The notes under the pieces are model-generated. The model worked only from the letters and a program-made list of their open reading frames with translations. It was not told where the DNA came from and searched no databases. Both the position numbers and the translations under genes were made by a program. DNA of 64,000 nt. Origin: Mytilus californianus. Taxonomy: Eukaryota > Mollusca > Bivalvia > Mytilida > Mytilidae. Below, piece after piece: positions 1 to 11,340 of the stretch; position 1 is the stretch's first letter, and each line of letters begins with the position of its first letter. The stretch covers positions 106,451,640 through 106,515,639 of the forward strand of contig NW_026262712.1 of the NCBI RefSeq assembly GCF_021869535.1, read 5' to 3'.

Positions 1-24
1 CTTGTATATGCTATAATTAGAATA

Positions 25-245
25 CGAACCCTGTTTATTACTAGACCGGCACGCCGAGCCGGACTTTGAACGTGCTAGTTCACAAGGTATAAGTGTGCAG
101 AAAGACATGTCACCCTAGTACCCAAACACCTCTTTCTGACTACAAGTCGGTTTACTCCTAAATGCGGCGGGCTTAGCGGAGAAGGAACAAATTACAATAG
201 TAAAGTCTTTGGTATGACCCTGTGGAGGATCTAACCACACTACAA
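25..245 (-). repeat. tRNA-related SINE-like repeat S6, copy 1
   Basis: One of three diverged copies (others 17765-18010 and 45430-45600). Shared landmarks on the plus strand are AACGTGCTAGTTCACAAG, AAAGACATGTCA, a TCTAAATGCSGCG block and TTTGGTTTGACCC. This copy ends before the tRNA-like head that is visible in the 17.8-kb copy. On that model the element reads on the minus strand. Its sequence continues toward the left window edge, so the boundary there is unknown. Not a functional RNA gene. Confidence 0.6.
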
Positions 246-1379
246 CTAGCTAACTTTACAAGTTAAATTTGAAAGGCAATTGTTAAAAAAAAAGCTGGGA
301 AGAAGTTAATATTACTGGGAACTTAGTTACAAACCTGAACCTACTCCCACTATCCAACTGTCATATTGTATATTACAATAGCAGATGAGATAAATAATAG
401 GTTAAGCATTTCGCTATTTATCCATTGACGCAGTATCATTATACAGTTGTTGACTAAATGTTATTTTTGACTATTTGGGACTTAAATAGTGAATAAATGA
501 AAGAGGAAATTTTACTCACTAAACAAGATTCAAAAGTACGAACATAACAAGGTTGAACTATATATGTATCTATAAAAATGTGAAAACATCAATTAAAAAT
601 TTCTCACTGAAACGATTAACCCTTTAACATACCAATTTATAACTAGTGTTCGGAGTAGAAAAATAATTCTATTAAATAGTCCACGAGACGATATTTTACA
701 CAATAAGAAAAACCACAGCAAACAATTTCAACATTAATTAATTTTAACAAAATGCAGAATGACCCATTTTGGCGTATAGTGATAATTTCTTTGAAGTTTT
801 TTTTTTCAAATGTTTGGTTTAAATAAAGCATAGAATTTGGGCATATATTTATACAATTCGTTATCAACCTGCAAACTTACTGTTTAGATGTGAGTTAAAG
901 ATTGATGTAATAATATGTACAAGTCTTTGTGATGTCAGAATACATTTATTTTCACTGATATTAGTTTATAACAAATTCAATTTCCGAATACTAGGCCAGT
1001 ATGATTATGTAAGCTCAGTTCATTTAAGAATAATTTGAATATATTAGGATAAATAAACAAGACATATAATTGTACTTTTACCCTTCTTATTTTCCACCAA
1101 AATTATACGAAACTTTCTATTGACATGACAAAATTTGATTTCGCACACCATACATAATTATGCATATACATATACATATACATATACAAAAATTGATTGA
1201 AAAAAGGCAATGTTTGGGTTGGGGACGAGTAAATCGTTTTTTAATGATAATTAACATAAAAAATATTGCATTGTCGTTATTTGGATTAAATTGTTTGACT
1301 TTTTCTTTTTTTTTAACCCTCATATTGTCTAGCAGCTGTCCTTCCTCCCCTTACTAAACCTTAGGCTTCTTATAATGTT
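246..1379. other. AT-rich stretch without recognised gene
   Basis: No recognised feature except a short ATACAT microsatellite at about 1160-1188. The overlapping open frames on both strands there are by-products of that repeat and of AT-rich sequence. Confidence 0.5.
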
Positions 1380-3475
1380 GTCTATATATAAAATAAGAAG
1401 ATGTGGTATGAGTGCCAATGAGACAACTCTCCATCCAAGTCACAATGTATAAAAAGTTAACAATTATAGGTCAAAGTACGGCCTTCAACACGGATTCTTG
1501 TCTCACACCGAACAGCAAGCTATAAAGTGCTCCAAAATGACTAGTGTCAAACAATTCAAACAGGAAAACCAACGGTCTAATCTATATAAAAAACGAGAAA
1601 CGAGAAACACTTATAAACCACACCAACAAACGACAACCACTGAACAACAGGTTCCTGACTTAGGACAGGTGCATACAAATGCAGCGGGTTTGAACAATTT
1701 TACAGGCGCCAACCTTCACCCTAACCTGAAATAGTGGTGTAACATTACAACATAAAAAGACACACTATAAAATATCAATTGAAATGGCTTAATCCGATCA
1801 AAAAGACATATAAACAAAAACAAGTAAACATCCACTGAAAGAATAAGTTTGATCTATGACACAATATAGATACAATATTAATAAAAAAGATGTAGGAACA
1901 GAACAATGTCAAAAAGACAATTTTAACCTGGGATAAAATGGCGTTAAATTAAAATGGTACACAGGTAAATTTAAATATAATAAATTTGTTGTTAGGAATA
2001 CGAAAACATTTTTTACAAATAAATAGATTTGTTGTTCACAGTACGAGTACAGAAGTGAAAATTTATCGTCTGCCTGATACTAAATAATTTATCAAATTTG
2101 GTACATATTACAAATAGGGAGACGAGATATAACACAAAATAAGTAAATATTTAATAATAGAAATGCATTAAAAATTGTGTCAACAGTTCAAATTAACAAG
2201 AAAGTACGATTTGAGAGTACTCGCAGCTACTGAAAGCTCGTTAAAAGCCAAAAACTATTAATAATAAAAAATCATGCATCAGAGACTAAAATCAATTAAA
2301 ACACATCCAAGGGATTTAGTGTTTTAACGCCATGGACAGTCAAAGAAGACATGGATTGTGCAATGCCAAAATAAAAGTATCGACAGGTAGTAGGATATTA
2401 GTTAGGATTTAATCTTATGATAAATATGTATCATGTTATATATAGATACAGCAATCTCTAAATAGAAAATAAACGCGGATGTGTATTTATTCATCCCAAA
2501 AACCATTCGAAAAGAATACAAATTTAGTTATGTTTTAATTTGTTGATAACAAAATCGATGTGAGTGCCAATGTAAACAATATTCAAAGATTTTATTTCAA
2601 CAGTAATAAGATAACCTTTACTAATAAGTTTGTTTAAAGGTTCGATGAGTTTATACGGATCACATAGTGATTTCCGCGCATTTAGTACATGTCAATATTA
2701 CAGTAAAATTTAGGATGTGAAATACCGTTTTTAATAAGTTTTCTACAGGTACAGCCAAATTTACCAATAAAATATTTGTATCTATGAAAGAATTTTGTAA
2801 ATGTTTTAAGTAATTTATGGTAACGAAATTCCCGAATAATGTACCAGTGATGCATTGATTACGTTCGTAAAAATCTATGACATCACTACACACACGGGCA
2901 TAACGGATGAGTTGGGATATATAAACAACGTATGATGGAGCCAAAGGAACATCGCCGTCTAAAAAAGGAAAATTAACAATATGGAATGAAAATCGTCTCT
3001 TTTGTCGTAAATTTTAGTATGGAGTTTCCCTTTAGAAATTAAAATGTCAAAATCTAGAAAAGGACAACTACTGCTGTTTATGTTAGATTTATTTAAAGTA
3101 AGTTCCTTTGGGTAAATTTAGGTAGTATATATTTAGAGAACTCTGGATCATTTAACGAAAAAATATCATCAAGATAACGGTAGGTATTGTTGATGTGTCA
3201 AGCAAATGTAACAATGACGTGTCTTTACTGAGTTTGACCATGAACTGTGATTCTTAGCAATACAGGAATAAATCTGCTATTAAAGGGGCGCAACTAGTGC
3301 CCATAGGAATACCTACTACCTGTCGATACACTTTATCGCCGAAACGTACATATATGTTGTCCAGGAGAAAATTTAAAGTAAATCTTATAGACTTCATTAT
3401 ATCTCTTAAAGTTTCATTATGAGCACATATAGGATCATGAGTAATACTGTATCTGTTACCGCACATCTAAACTTC
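1380..3475 (-). mobile_element. 5'-truncated RT retroelement, lineage 1, with T1 tail
   Basis: I read this as one decayed minus-strand insertion. RT motifs lie at its upstream end (2640-3475), followed by a long 3' untranslated stretch that ends in the T1 tail at 1380-1860, whose terminus reads CATACCACATCTTC on the minus strand. The T1 tail occurs alone at about ten other places in the window (for example 13262-13685, 39025-39345, 11141-11340). That is what 5'-truncated copies of such an element would leave. The link between RT body and tail rests on continuity and shared strand; no target-site duplication was identified. Confidence 0.65.
2640..3475 (-). pseudogene. Reverse transcriptase fragment (Penelope-like type), frameshifted
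   Basis: Role when intact: RNA-templated DNA synthesis during retrotransposition. On the minus strand an open stretch at 3254-3466 carries the finger/palm signature VGIPMGTSCAPLIADLF, preceded by LDNIYVRFGDKVYRQ. About 80 bases further on is a catalytic YLDD box (3165-3176) within TYRYLDDIFSLNDPEF. Then come KGKLHTKIYDKRDDFH and, after frame changes, YISQLIRYARVC (2870-2944). The thumb part (FRYHKLLKTFTKFFHRY and ISHPKFYCN) is recovered only by switching frame. There are several frameshifts and stops between motifs, so this is a dead copy. Superfamily assignment to Penelope-like elements is from motif memory. Confidence 0.85.
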
Positions 3476-3489
3476 TTTACCTAGTCATT

Positions 3490-3715
3490 TATTAAGAGAA
3501 AGAGGACTGCTAAACTAAACACATTTTTCATGGCCATGACTTTTATAACCGACTATACGGTATGGGGTTTTCTCATTTTTGAAGGTTGTACGGTTGCCTA
3601 TGTTTTGCTAACATCCACTTCACTTGAACTCTGGTGGATAGTTGTCTTATTGGCAATCATACCACATCTCCTTATTTTATATTATACTGTTTTTCTGGTT
3701 TTAGACATATCATAA
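3490..3715 (+). repeat. T1 tail fragment, plus orientation
   Basis: Contains the T1 blocks in order: a GACTATACGGTATGGG block, GAAGGTTGTACGG, CTCTGGTGGATAGTTGTC, then CAATCATACCACATCTCC and TTATTTT. It sits head-on to the minus-strand RT element just to its left, so it is a separate insertion. The 61-codon frame through it is not evidence for a protein. Confidence 0.75.
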
Positions 3716-4433
3716 AAATTGGCTGCTGTCTTGATTGGCCAGTTAAAGTGCTGCCAGCTTGACTCTAGTCTAGAATGATCATAAATGAAAATGTTCTTCG
3801 TTTTCCTATGATACTACTGTATGACCTCTTTCTCTGATACGTAACTTTTGAAATACTTATACGTTCTTTCTATTTGCACACTAATGCCGTTGGTCTCTAA
3901 ATTACATGCTCTGAGTTATTGAAGCAATTAAAACTCTTGTTTCAAAATAACGACATTTTTCAAATCTAAAAATTAGTCTGAGCAAACTATTTATGAAATT
4001 TAATTTTCTTTAGAAATGATCGGCAAACGTTGTATTTTAATATTGTGTTATGTTGTGGTGTTGTGTACTTTCCAATCATATAAGTTAGGACCTATTTATT
4101 TCCTTTATTGGTTACCTTTTTAGATGTATACAAATAATAAAACAACTCAATCAAAACAGATTGATAATGTCAGACACGGAGATTTTTTGTAAATGTTAAT
4201 CTATCTTACGATTACACATACATTTTGCGCGTTTCTTTGATCTGTGAGGTGTAAATTATTCAATGACAGATAAAATGAAATTCTGTCATTTTAAGAGATA
4301 AATGTCACAGCATCCTTGAATTTTAACTTTTAAAATTCTAAAATTTTAGGATAAAGTATATCATATATTTTTTTCTCGCTGCAAAAAATGCAAATTATTC
4401 ATATCATGCTTCATATAGTATTATTGTACATTT
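3716..4433. other. Stretch without recognised feature
   Basis: AT-rich sequence; no repeat shared within the window and no coding signal found. Confidence 0.5.
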
Positions 4434-4721
4434 GTGGGACGTTGGTTAACTCGTGTATGTATTATACATTTGTGGGACGTTGGTTAACTCGTGTATGTAT
4501 TGTGGGACGTTGGTTAACTCGTGTATGTATTATACATTTGTGGGACGTTGGTTAACTCGTGTATGTATTATACATTTGTGGGACGTTGGTTAACTCGTGT
4601 ATGTATTATACATTTGTGGGACGTTGGTTAACTCGTGTATGTATTATACATTTGTGGGACGTTGGTTAACTCGTGTATGTATTATACGTTTGTGGGACGT
4701 TGGTTAACTCGTGTATGTATT
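4434..4721. repeat. 38-bp minisatellite, eight units
   Basis: Eight near-identical units starting at 4434, 4472, 4502, 4540, 4578, 4616, 4654 and 4692. The unit opens with GTGGGACGTTGGTTAACTCG and closes with TATTATACATTT. Unit 2 is 30 bp, having lost the final 8 bases ATACATTT. The last full unit has one A-to-G change (TATACGTTT). There is no spacer diversity, so this is not a CRISPR array. Confidence 0.95.
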
Positions 4722-5224
4722 GTGTTCATCGACAAAATACATGAACTGCCAGTAAAAATCTAAGTTTTTTCATTACAATAACAATAACGTGCATGAAATT
4801 ACGAAGATCTAACATTATATGCAATGTAAAACTTCCCCTATATTTCAAAGTAAAAACAGTTTATTTGGTTGATGTCCAGTGAGTCTGAAAATGTTAATGA
4901 AAAATCATGTCAGTGTCAAGATTTATTAGTACTTGTTTTGAAATAAGAGAAAATTTGCATTCCAGAAACTAAATATACATATATGTAGTAGTGATGTAGT
5001 TTATTTTTTATGTATTAGAGAGGGTTAATATTCTATTTTATTTATTTTCAAACACAATCTGGTATGGAGTATAGTTATTCATTCATTTATTTTTAATGTA
5101 ATATATCTTAAAAATTACTGTATAATTAATACTATATATACATTAATTGTCGAAATCCGGATATGGTGTATCAGTTTTTGCACCTCATGTTTGCGGTATT
5201 CCATCTTTTCCGCAAGTTTATTGT
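4722..5224. other. Stretch without recognised feature
   Basis: AT-rich, no gene or window-shared repeat seen. Confidence 0.5.
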
Positions 5225-5740
5225 TTTCTGTTTGGTATTAAATTAAATTAATATAATCAAGATCCATTTTGTTACATCTGGTGATCCGTTTAATTGGCAA
5301 TCGCCATGGCAGTCAGCAGGGTTTAAGAACATCCGTTGTTCGACCTTCTAGTCAAATGCGTTTTGTTAAAATATACTTTTTCACTTTTTTTGGTCTTTTG
5401 GAAAATGTTCTTTGTGCGGTATTTAGACCCCTCTACCAAGAAATTTGTTTTGCATGCACACGTATAAAAATTGCGGTTTTTATCCAACGCAATCATAGGT
5501 TTGAACGTTGTTTTCAATTTAGACTTGTATATATATATATATGTATATGCTCGGAAACGGGCCCTTTAATTGGATTCAATAAATATTCTTATTCTTTTAT
5601 TCTTAACATAATAATTGCTCGGACGTCGCCCAGTATAAAAAAAGTCCGGAACAGACGTCATCATGAACACGGTGTCATCTGATATGGCAGGTGTCCCCTT
5701 AATACCAGCTATGACAAATACATCCAATACGACACATTCA
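5225..5740 (+). other. Possible 5' region of the element whose nuclease fragment follows
   Basis: I recognise parts of this stretch (around AGTCAAATGCGTTTTGTTAA and TTTTTGGTCTTTTGGAAAA) as repeated in mussel sequence, from memory only. It holds a 137-codon open frame (5269-5682) with no recognisable domain, interrupted in character by a TATATA run. It lies directly upstream and in the same orientation as the nuclease fragment at 5855-6262, so it may be the leader of the same insertion. Not annotated as a gene. Confidence 0.35.
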
Positions 5741-5854
5741 GATCATCAAAATTAATGATAATAGCATTACTCTTCGCGCCTTACTGTTTTCAATTCCACT
5801 ACAAGATATTTTAGATTTTAATTTACCAGCATTTTAATCAGTCTGATCAGTCTA

Positions 5855-6262
5855 TTCTTTCTATGCAAGTTCTCATCATCGAAAAACATATACCACAGGA
5901 CTAACACCATCCGTCTTGTAACACCTCTCCGTAGGCAAAAGGAAAACTACTCGATCCGAGAACTGGCAATTGCGACACCATATGGTTGCAATGACAAAAT
6001 TGATGGTATAACTATTCTATCTAGTCCTTCTTGCTCGGTGAATGTAATAAATATTTTCAACTCTGTTCCTCGACGTAGACGCAGTCATGGTAATCGTCAT
6101 TATACATCACATACCTTCAGGCAGTCAATTATAAAAAAAAAGCCGTTAGGTTTTCATCACATTCACACGAAGCTGTATTCAAAACTTCATTTTCTTTACA
6201 ACTTAGTTTGGAAACCGGTTCTGTATGACAAAAGTTTAACATTGAATAAAAATCAGTTATAA
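5855..6262 (+). pseudogene. GIY-YIG-nuclease-like fragment of RT element
   Basis: Plus-strand reading gives QVLIIEKH, then after one frame change TIRLVTPLRRQKENYSIREL, ATPYGCNDKIDG and NVINIFNSVPRRRRSHGN, ending at a stop at 6260-6262. The block RRQ-E-Y-IREL-T-PYGCND matches what I know of the end of the GIY-YIG endonuclease region encoded upstream of this RT superfamily. The nuclease would nick target DNA during insertion. The catalytic GIY/YIG half itself is not recognisable. No RT follows in the same orientation, so the copy is 3'-truncated or rearranged. Confidence 0.65.
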
Positions 6263-8688
6263 ATTAAACAGTAGTGCTTACAGCTGCTGTATTTTAGTAT
6301 GCTTTGCCAATAGAATTTACATATATTAAAACAAATGATTGTATTTTTTCATGTTTTTTATTTAATCAAAGACAACTTGTCTTTAATTTTGTCAATTGTT
6401 TCCTGGTCTTGATTTCAATGTTGATGTTGGTATGTGTCTTGTTTGTGAGTATTCAACCCTCTCCTTTTTATCTTTATATATCGAAGAAAAAGAAAAAAGG
6501 CACAATTAAATATGCACAATGCAAACCAACCGGATAAAGGTAGTAATATTTATTTTGCCTAACAAAACATTTGAAAATAGTAAGAACGGATACTGACTGC
6601 TACATGTACATTCCTAATAATATTTTTTCTTTTATCTCCCCTTTATCAAATGTACTACTATAATTAAGTGTTTGTCGTCACACTGACAACTGAAGAGAAA
6701 AATGCAATCAGTACTAAGGCAGTTTTAATATAAGAACAGATGATTTACAAAAATATTATAATAATAGAAGAAATAGTCAAAGATTGAACAAATCATAGAA
6801 AAACGAAGATCATACTACTTTGGTTCGTCCAAAAACTTTAGGACAATATAACAAAAGAGATAACCTAGGAACAAGTGACACACCAACAGTGATTTGTCAA
6901 TGTGAAACGTACCAAATTTGAAGCGTTTTATGTCCTTTTTCTGGATTAAATATCATCGTGTTCATTACGAGTCAAAAGTATGGGAGGACAATGACAAATA
7001 ATGTTAACGAAATGCACGGTGTTGTTACACAAAATAGTGTGATAAATTAATTGTACATGAAAAGAACGATTCATTTGAAAAACTGTTTATGGACAATTAA
7101 TTTGCAGTTAACACAATTTCAAATTGCAATGGCATTGTACTACATTAAAAAAAAAAAATGTAGGCTTGCTTTAAACATTACGGGTAATTTAGTATTATAT
7201 ATTTCACCATTAGTTTATGTGTTACTACATTTAAGTCTGAAATCGGGATATAAATAATGTTTTATAGTGACAAACTATAACCTATATTAGTTCATAAGCT
7301 AGGAAATGGGAATTATTTTTATTCTTGCTGTCAAGAAATTATTCATGAGATTTGTGAATTATTTATGTAATTCTATATATATGATACAATTTTATCTTTT
7401 TCAAAGACAGTTAAAACCGCTTTTATTTTCAAATGCCACTATGTTTCATGTGCAGTTGAATTTGCTCTAAGACGTAGAATTCATTACAGAGAATAGCCGC
7501 AGCACTGACATTAGTAACGTGTGTTTAAATCAAAAGAACTATCAGTTGATTGTAAGTCTACGAGTGCACAATCCATACGAAAGTGCACGTGAGAGTTTTG
7601 ACAGAAAAAAATAATCAAAAAGATTCATTTTGGTAAAAAAACTTTCGTGTGATATTTTTTGTTAATTAAAGTTTCCATTTTACCTAGACATAGGTGACTT
7701 TAAGATTCTATCCGGTTAGGACATTTTCTAGCTTTTATGATTCTATTATGTTTAACTGTAAATGTTTTCTAATATGTTACTCATTGGTGTTCAATGTATT
7801 TGTGTTAAGAATACGTGTTATGCGCGCCTTTCAATAAAGTACATATGGTAATGGACTCTTAATTACCTAGGATACAACTGGAATCCAACCTCATTGAAAA
7901 TCATACCACATCTCCTTATTTTTATATTGAGCCGACTGTGATGACAAAATTGAATAAAGTAACATATGGAATTTGTTGGTATCCAGTGATAGGGATTTTG
8001 ATTTATTCAAATCTTCTGTTATCCCTCAAGCAAAGTTGACCTTAAATGGATTTGGCTATTCTTGTTATAAAATTATCCTTTTTGGTCATATAGCTCTTTA
8101 ACTCTTTCGGTTCTATACTTGGCTTTCAAATATTCGGCTTTGAGCTTTTCTGATGAAGCTAAATCCAGATAAACGCTACGGACGCATGAAGTTTATGTAG
8201 TATTTTTTCTTCATTTGTTCTTCTTTGGGAAAGTTATTGTGAAAAGCGTTCATGTTGTGCGATTTAAACGGGTATTGTAGGTACAGCAATGGTGCAATCA
8301 AGAATAATGAAATTTGTTGAAACAAAAATCAAACTTACCATTCTATGTAATAAATTATAGCAAATGTACAACTACATGTAGTAAGGGGAATCTGTATAGC
8401 TCTGTAGGATGTAGAAATACGAAGTCACGTGCCCGTTAAATCAAATACACGTCTGAGAATATGGCAGTGTCCAGAGACCTTAAAAAATATTACCCTTAAG
8501 GACGTGGGTTTGTTTACCCGTGAAGATGTATATACCATACGGACTCACCTCTATGTACGTTAAATGAAATACACTCGAGGAAGTCTACACGTAGAAGAGT
8601 TCTTATAACAACTCTTGCTGATAGTCTTCCATCAAATTTGCATAATGTATAAGTATATAATTCAACTATGGTCTGATATATATTCAGT

Positions 8689-8691
<3 letters not shown>
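6263..8691. other. Mostly featureless stretch
   Basis: Only small repeat stubs: a T1 end (ATCATACCACATCTCCTTAT) near 7898-7920 and a faint R5-like segment around 8100-8200. Small open frames (7051-7257 and others) are AT-rich and have no recognisable domain. Confidence 0.5.

Positions 8692-8739
<48 letters not shown>
8692..8739. repeat. (GA)24 microsatellite
   Basis: Uninterrupted GA dinucleotide run of 48 bases. It generates the serine-leucine run in the minus-strand frame at 8684-8866, which is not a gene. Confidence 0.97.
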
Positions 8740-8742
<3 letters not shown>

Positions 8743-8996
8743 CGTATAAATAATTTGCAATATGTATATCAAACGTTTGGTCGTGTGATATATAATAATG
8801 TTTTGAAATAATGATTAATCGATACAAAAAGCATTTTAAACTAAAATAAGATCTGTTAAAACACATTATGAGCTTAATTGATGAGAAACAAACTTTTTAA
8901 AAATCTTTAATGTTCAGAATAGGGAGATTTATTGAATAAATACAGTGTTTACAAGAAAACCAAGGACACAGCAAAATGTATTTAAAGATGTAAACG

Positions 8997-9280
8997 ATAA
9001 AATTGAGAATGGAAATGGGGAATGTGTCAAAGAGACAACGACCCGACCATAGAGTAGACAACAGCCGAAGGCCACCAATGGGTCTTCAATGTAGCGAGAA
9101 ACTCCCGTACCCGGAGGCGTCCTTCAGCTGGCCCCTAAACAAATATGTATACTAGTTCAGTGATAATGGACGTCATACTAAACTCCAAATTATACACAGG
9201 AAACTAAAATTAAAAATGATACAAGACTAACAAAGGCCAGAGGCTCCTGACTTGGGACATATATATCGAGTGTGAACCAA
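8997..9280 (-). repeat. T2 tail, copy 1
   Basis: The first 242 bases (8997-9238) match, at equal length, the 242-bp insertion at 34301-34542. An inverted copy is at 53172-53437. Landmarks are ATAAAATTGAGAATGGAAAT, CAAAGAGACAAC-ACCCGACC, GGAGGCGTCCTTCAGCTGGC and ACTAACAAAGGC. It runs on into GGCTCCTGACTTGGGAC, a module resembling the GTTCCTGACTTAGGAC inside T1. Reads as the 3' end of a minus-strand retroelement. Confidence 0.85.
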
Positions 9281-10035
9281 TTATAGAGATGCGCGCTGAA
9301 GAAACATTTTTGCATTTTGGGTGTGACGAGAACCCTGGTATAATCGAAAGTCCAAATTATAAAAAGGCGTCATTATTATGTTATTTTAACTGTACTTACA
9401 CTGAAGACGAGAAACTTTATTGAGTGAACTGAAGGAAAATTACATTTTTAGCAATTATATAAAACATCAATGCATAGCTTAGAGTCCTAAGTTTGATTAT
9501 GTTTATGAAACCATTGGTCTATTGTGTATTGTTTAAATGATTTATGTGCTAAACGTTTCAATCTAAAATCACCTTTTAGGTTATATGAAGTAACGATTAC
9601 AATCATTTATTATTAAGACATCACATTCATAAATCATCTCTGGATTACATTTAATTTTTATTAATTCATTTATCTGAATGCAACAGATTAAACTATTATA
9701 GGTTCGAAATTCTAGCCTAAGACTCTGACTATTTTCTTGTCAATTATTGGGCAATAAATGGACACCTTCCGCCTTCTATTGTAAAAAAACTTTTTGATAA
9801 GTGTTCAATAAATATTTTATCTTTTCATCTGTAGTTTAATGACATGCTACCATTGACATCTATTTAAAGGTTTTAAATAAAAGTAATACTGAGTAAATTC
9901 CATTCAGATTGTCGTAGCCCTCTCCTCGATTGTGACATCAATGACTTATCATAGAATGCTCACCTGACGGGTGTAACATGACCACGCGAGTTCACATGAT
10001 CACGTGAGTTTACACGGATGTTAGTGAATTCATTT
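9281..10035. other. Stretch without recognised feature
   Basis: AT-rich; nothing recognised. Confidence 0.5.
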
Positions 10036-10150
10036 TGCTCTATCTTTAGTGTCTTGTGCACTGTTGTTTGTGTTGTTTGTCTTTTCGTTGTTTTTCTTAC
10101 GTCATTTTGTTGTCCGTTTGTCCTCAAATTTAGGTATTTCGATTTTTTTC
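10036..10150 (+). repeat. T3 tail fragment
   Basis: Reads TGCACTGTTGTTTGTGTTG then TTTGTCTTTTCGTTG, like the T3 segment in the triplicated unit (23885-24010) and the reverse complement of 43440-43560. Partial and diverged. Confidence 0.55.
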
Positions 10151-10582
10151 TTGGTTTGTACTCCCCTTTTCCTAATTAATCAGGAGTGTCTTAAATAGCG
10201 ACATCACATCTTTACCTCTTCTTGAAAACAATGTCTCTATACCATAGCTGTTCGGGTAAAAAATCTCTGAGTAATACAGAAATCTGAGTTACAAAACACC
10301 AACTTGTAATCTTTCTATGACCATCTTATGAACGTGTTAACATTTTTGCTTATTTTGAGTATTTCATTGGTTTGTACTCCCCTTTTCCTAAATAATCAGG
10401 AGTGTCTTAAATAGCGACATCACATCTTTACCTCTTCTTGAAAACAATGTCTCTATACCATAGCTGTTCGGGTAAAAAATCTCTGAGTAATACAGAAATC
10501 TGAGTTACAAAACACCAACTTGTAATCTTTCTATGACCATCTTATGAACGTGTTAACATTTTTGCTTATTTTGAGTATTTCA
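10151..10582 (+). repeat. 216-bp near-identical tandem duplication
   Basis: Copies 10151-10366 and 10367-10582, both beginning TTGGTTTGTACTCCCCTTTT. By eye I see a single difference (CCTAATTAATCAGG against CCTAAATAATCAGG), so the duplication is recent. No coding content. Confidence 0.93.
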
Positions 10583-11140
10583 TTGTAGTAGTTAAACTAT
10601 TTGAATATTTCCATTTTTAAAACATTTTCTGTTATATTTGAGATAAATATTTTTCAGATTATTTGTTTCCAGTAAATGTTGTTACATCTGTACGGACACC
10701 ATGGCGTCATTTAATGTAATCAGATATCCTGCATTTTTCATATTATATCCTTAAACAAAGTCAAATTCCAGTAATTGAAAGCTATCTTTTTGTATTTATC
10801 AAAATATCATGATGAAGTATATATATTATATCGGAATAACGCCCTCGTGGGTATATCTTAAACTTATTTGTGATGACTGCTAATGGCAGAAGTTGAAAGT
10901 TAACCTGCTGGCAGCTGTGATTTCTATTTATTGTAGATGAATTGTTGCTTGCGAATAATTGGTTTTTCTATCATAACAGTTCGGTTGAAGTTTTGGGTCA
11001 TTAATCTATTCAAATCGTTCCAACATCTTTAGTTTCGTTAAGGTGCATTGGTATAGGCTAATTTTATGCAATGTTCGCTGATGACATGATACATTGTCGG
11101 CTGATGTATGTTGTAATAGAATGCTATAGAGTGAAACCAT
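10583..11140. other. Stretch without recognised feature
   Basis: No gene or shared repeat seen. Confidence 0.5.
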
Positions 11141-11340
11141 ATAAAAATGAGAAGATGTGGTATGATTGCCAATGAGACAACTCTCCACCAAAGACCAAAT
11201 AACGTGGAATTTTTTAGAAATTACAGGTCACCCTTCGACCTTCAACAATGAGCAAAACCCATACCGCATAGCAAACCAACAAATGACAAATGTAAAACAA
11301 TTCAAACGAGAAAACTAACGGCCTGATTTATGTACAATAA
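11141..11340 (-). repeat. Diverged T1 tail
   Basis: Plus strand reads GAAGATGTGGTATGATTGCC, AATGAGACAACTCTCCACC, then the CCTTCAACA, ATAGCAAACCAACAAATGAC and ACAATTCAAACGAGAAAAC blocks of T1 in the same order as 1398-1580, with clear divergence (a different T1 subfamily). Confidence 0.8.

Noticed and set aside
1160..1357. Histidine/isoleucine-rich frame
   Set aside because: Generated by the ATACAT microsatellite.
4434..4721. Regularly spaced repeats resembling a CRISPR array
   Set aside because: Whole units are repeated with no variable spacers; it is a minisatellite in eukaryotic-looking DNA.
5269..5682. 137-codon open frame as a gene
   Set aside because: No recognisable domain. It contains a TATATA-derived run, and parts are recognised as repeat sequence upstream of a nuclease remnant.
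8684..8866. Serine/leucine-rich minus-strand frame
   Set aside because: Generated by the (GA)24 microsatellite.
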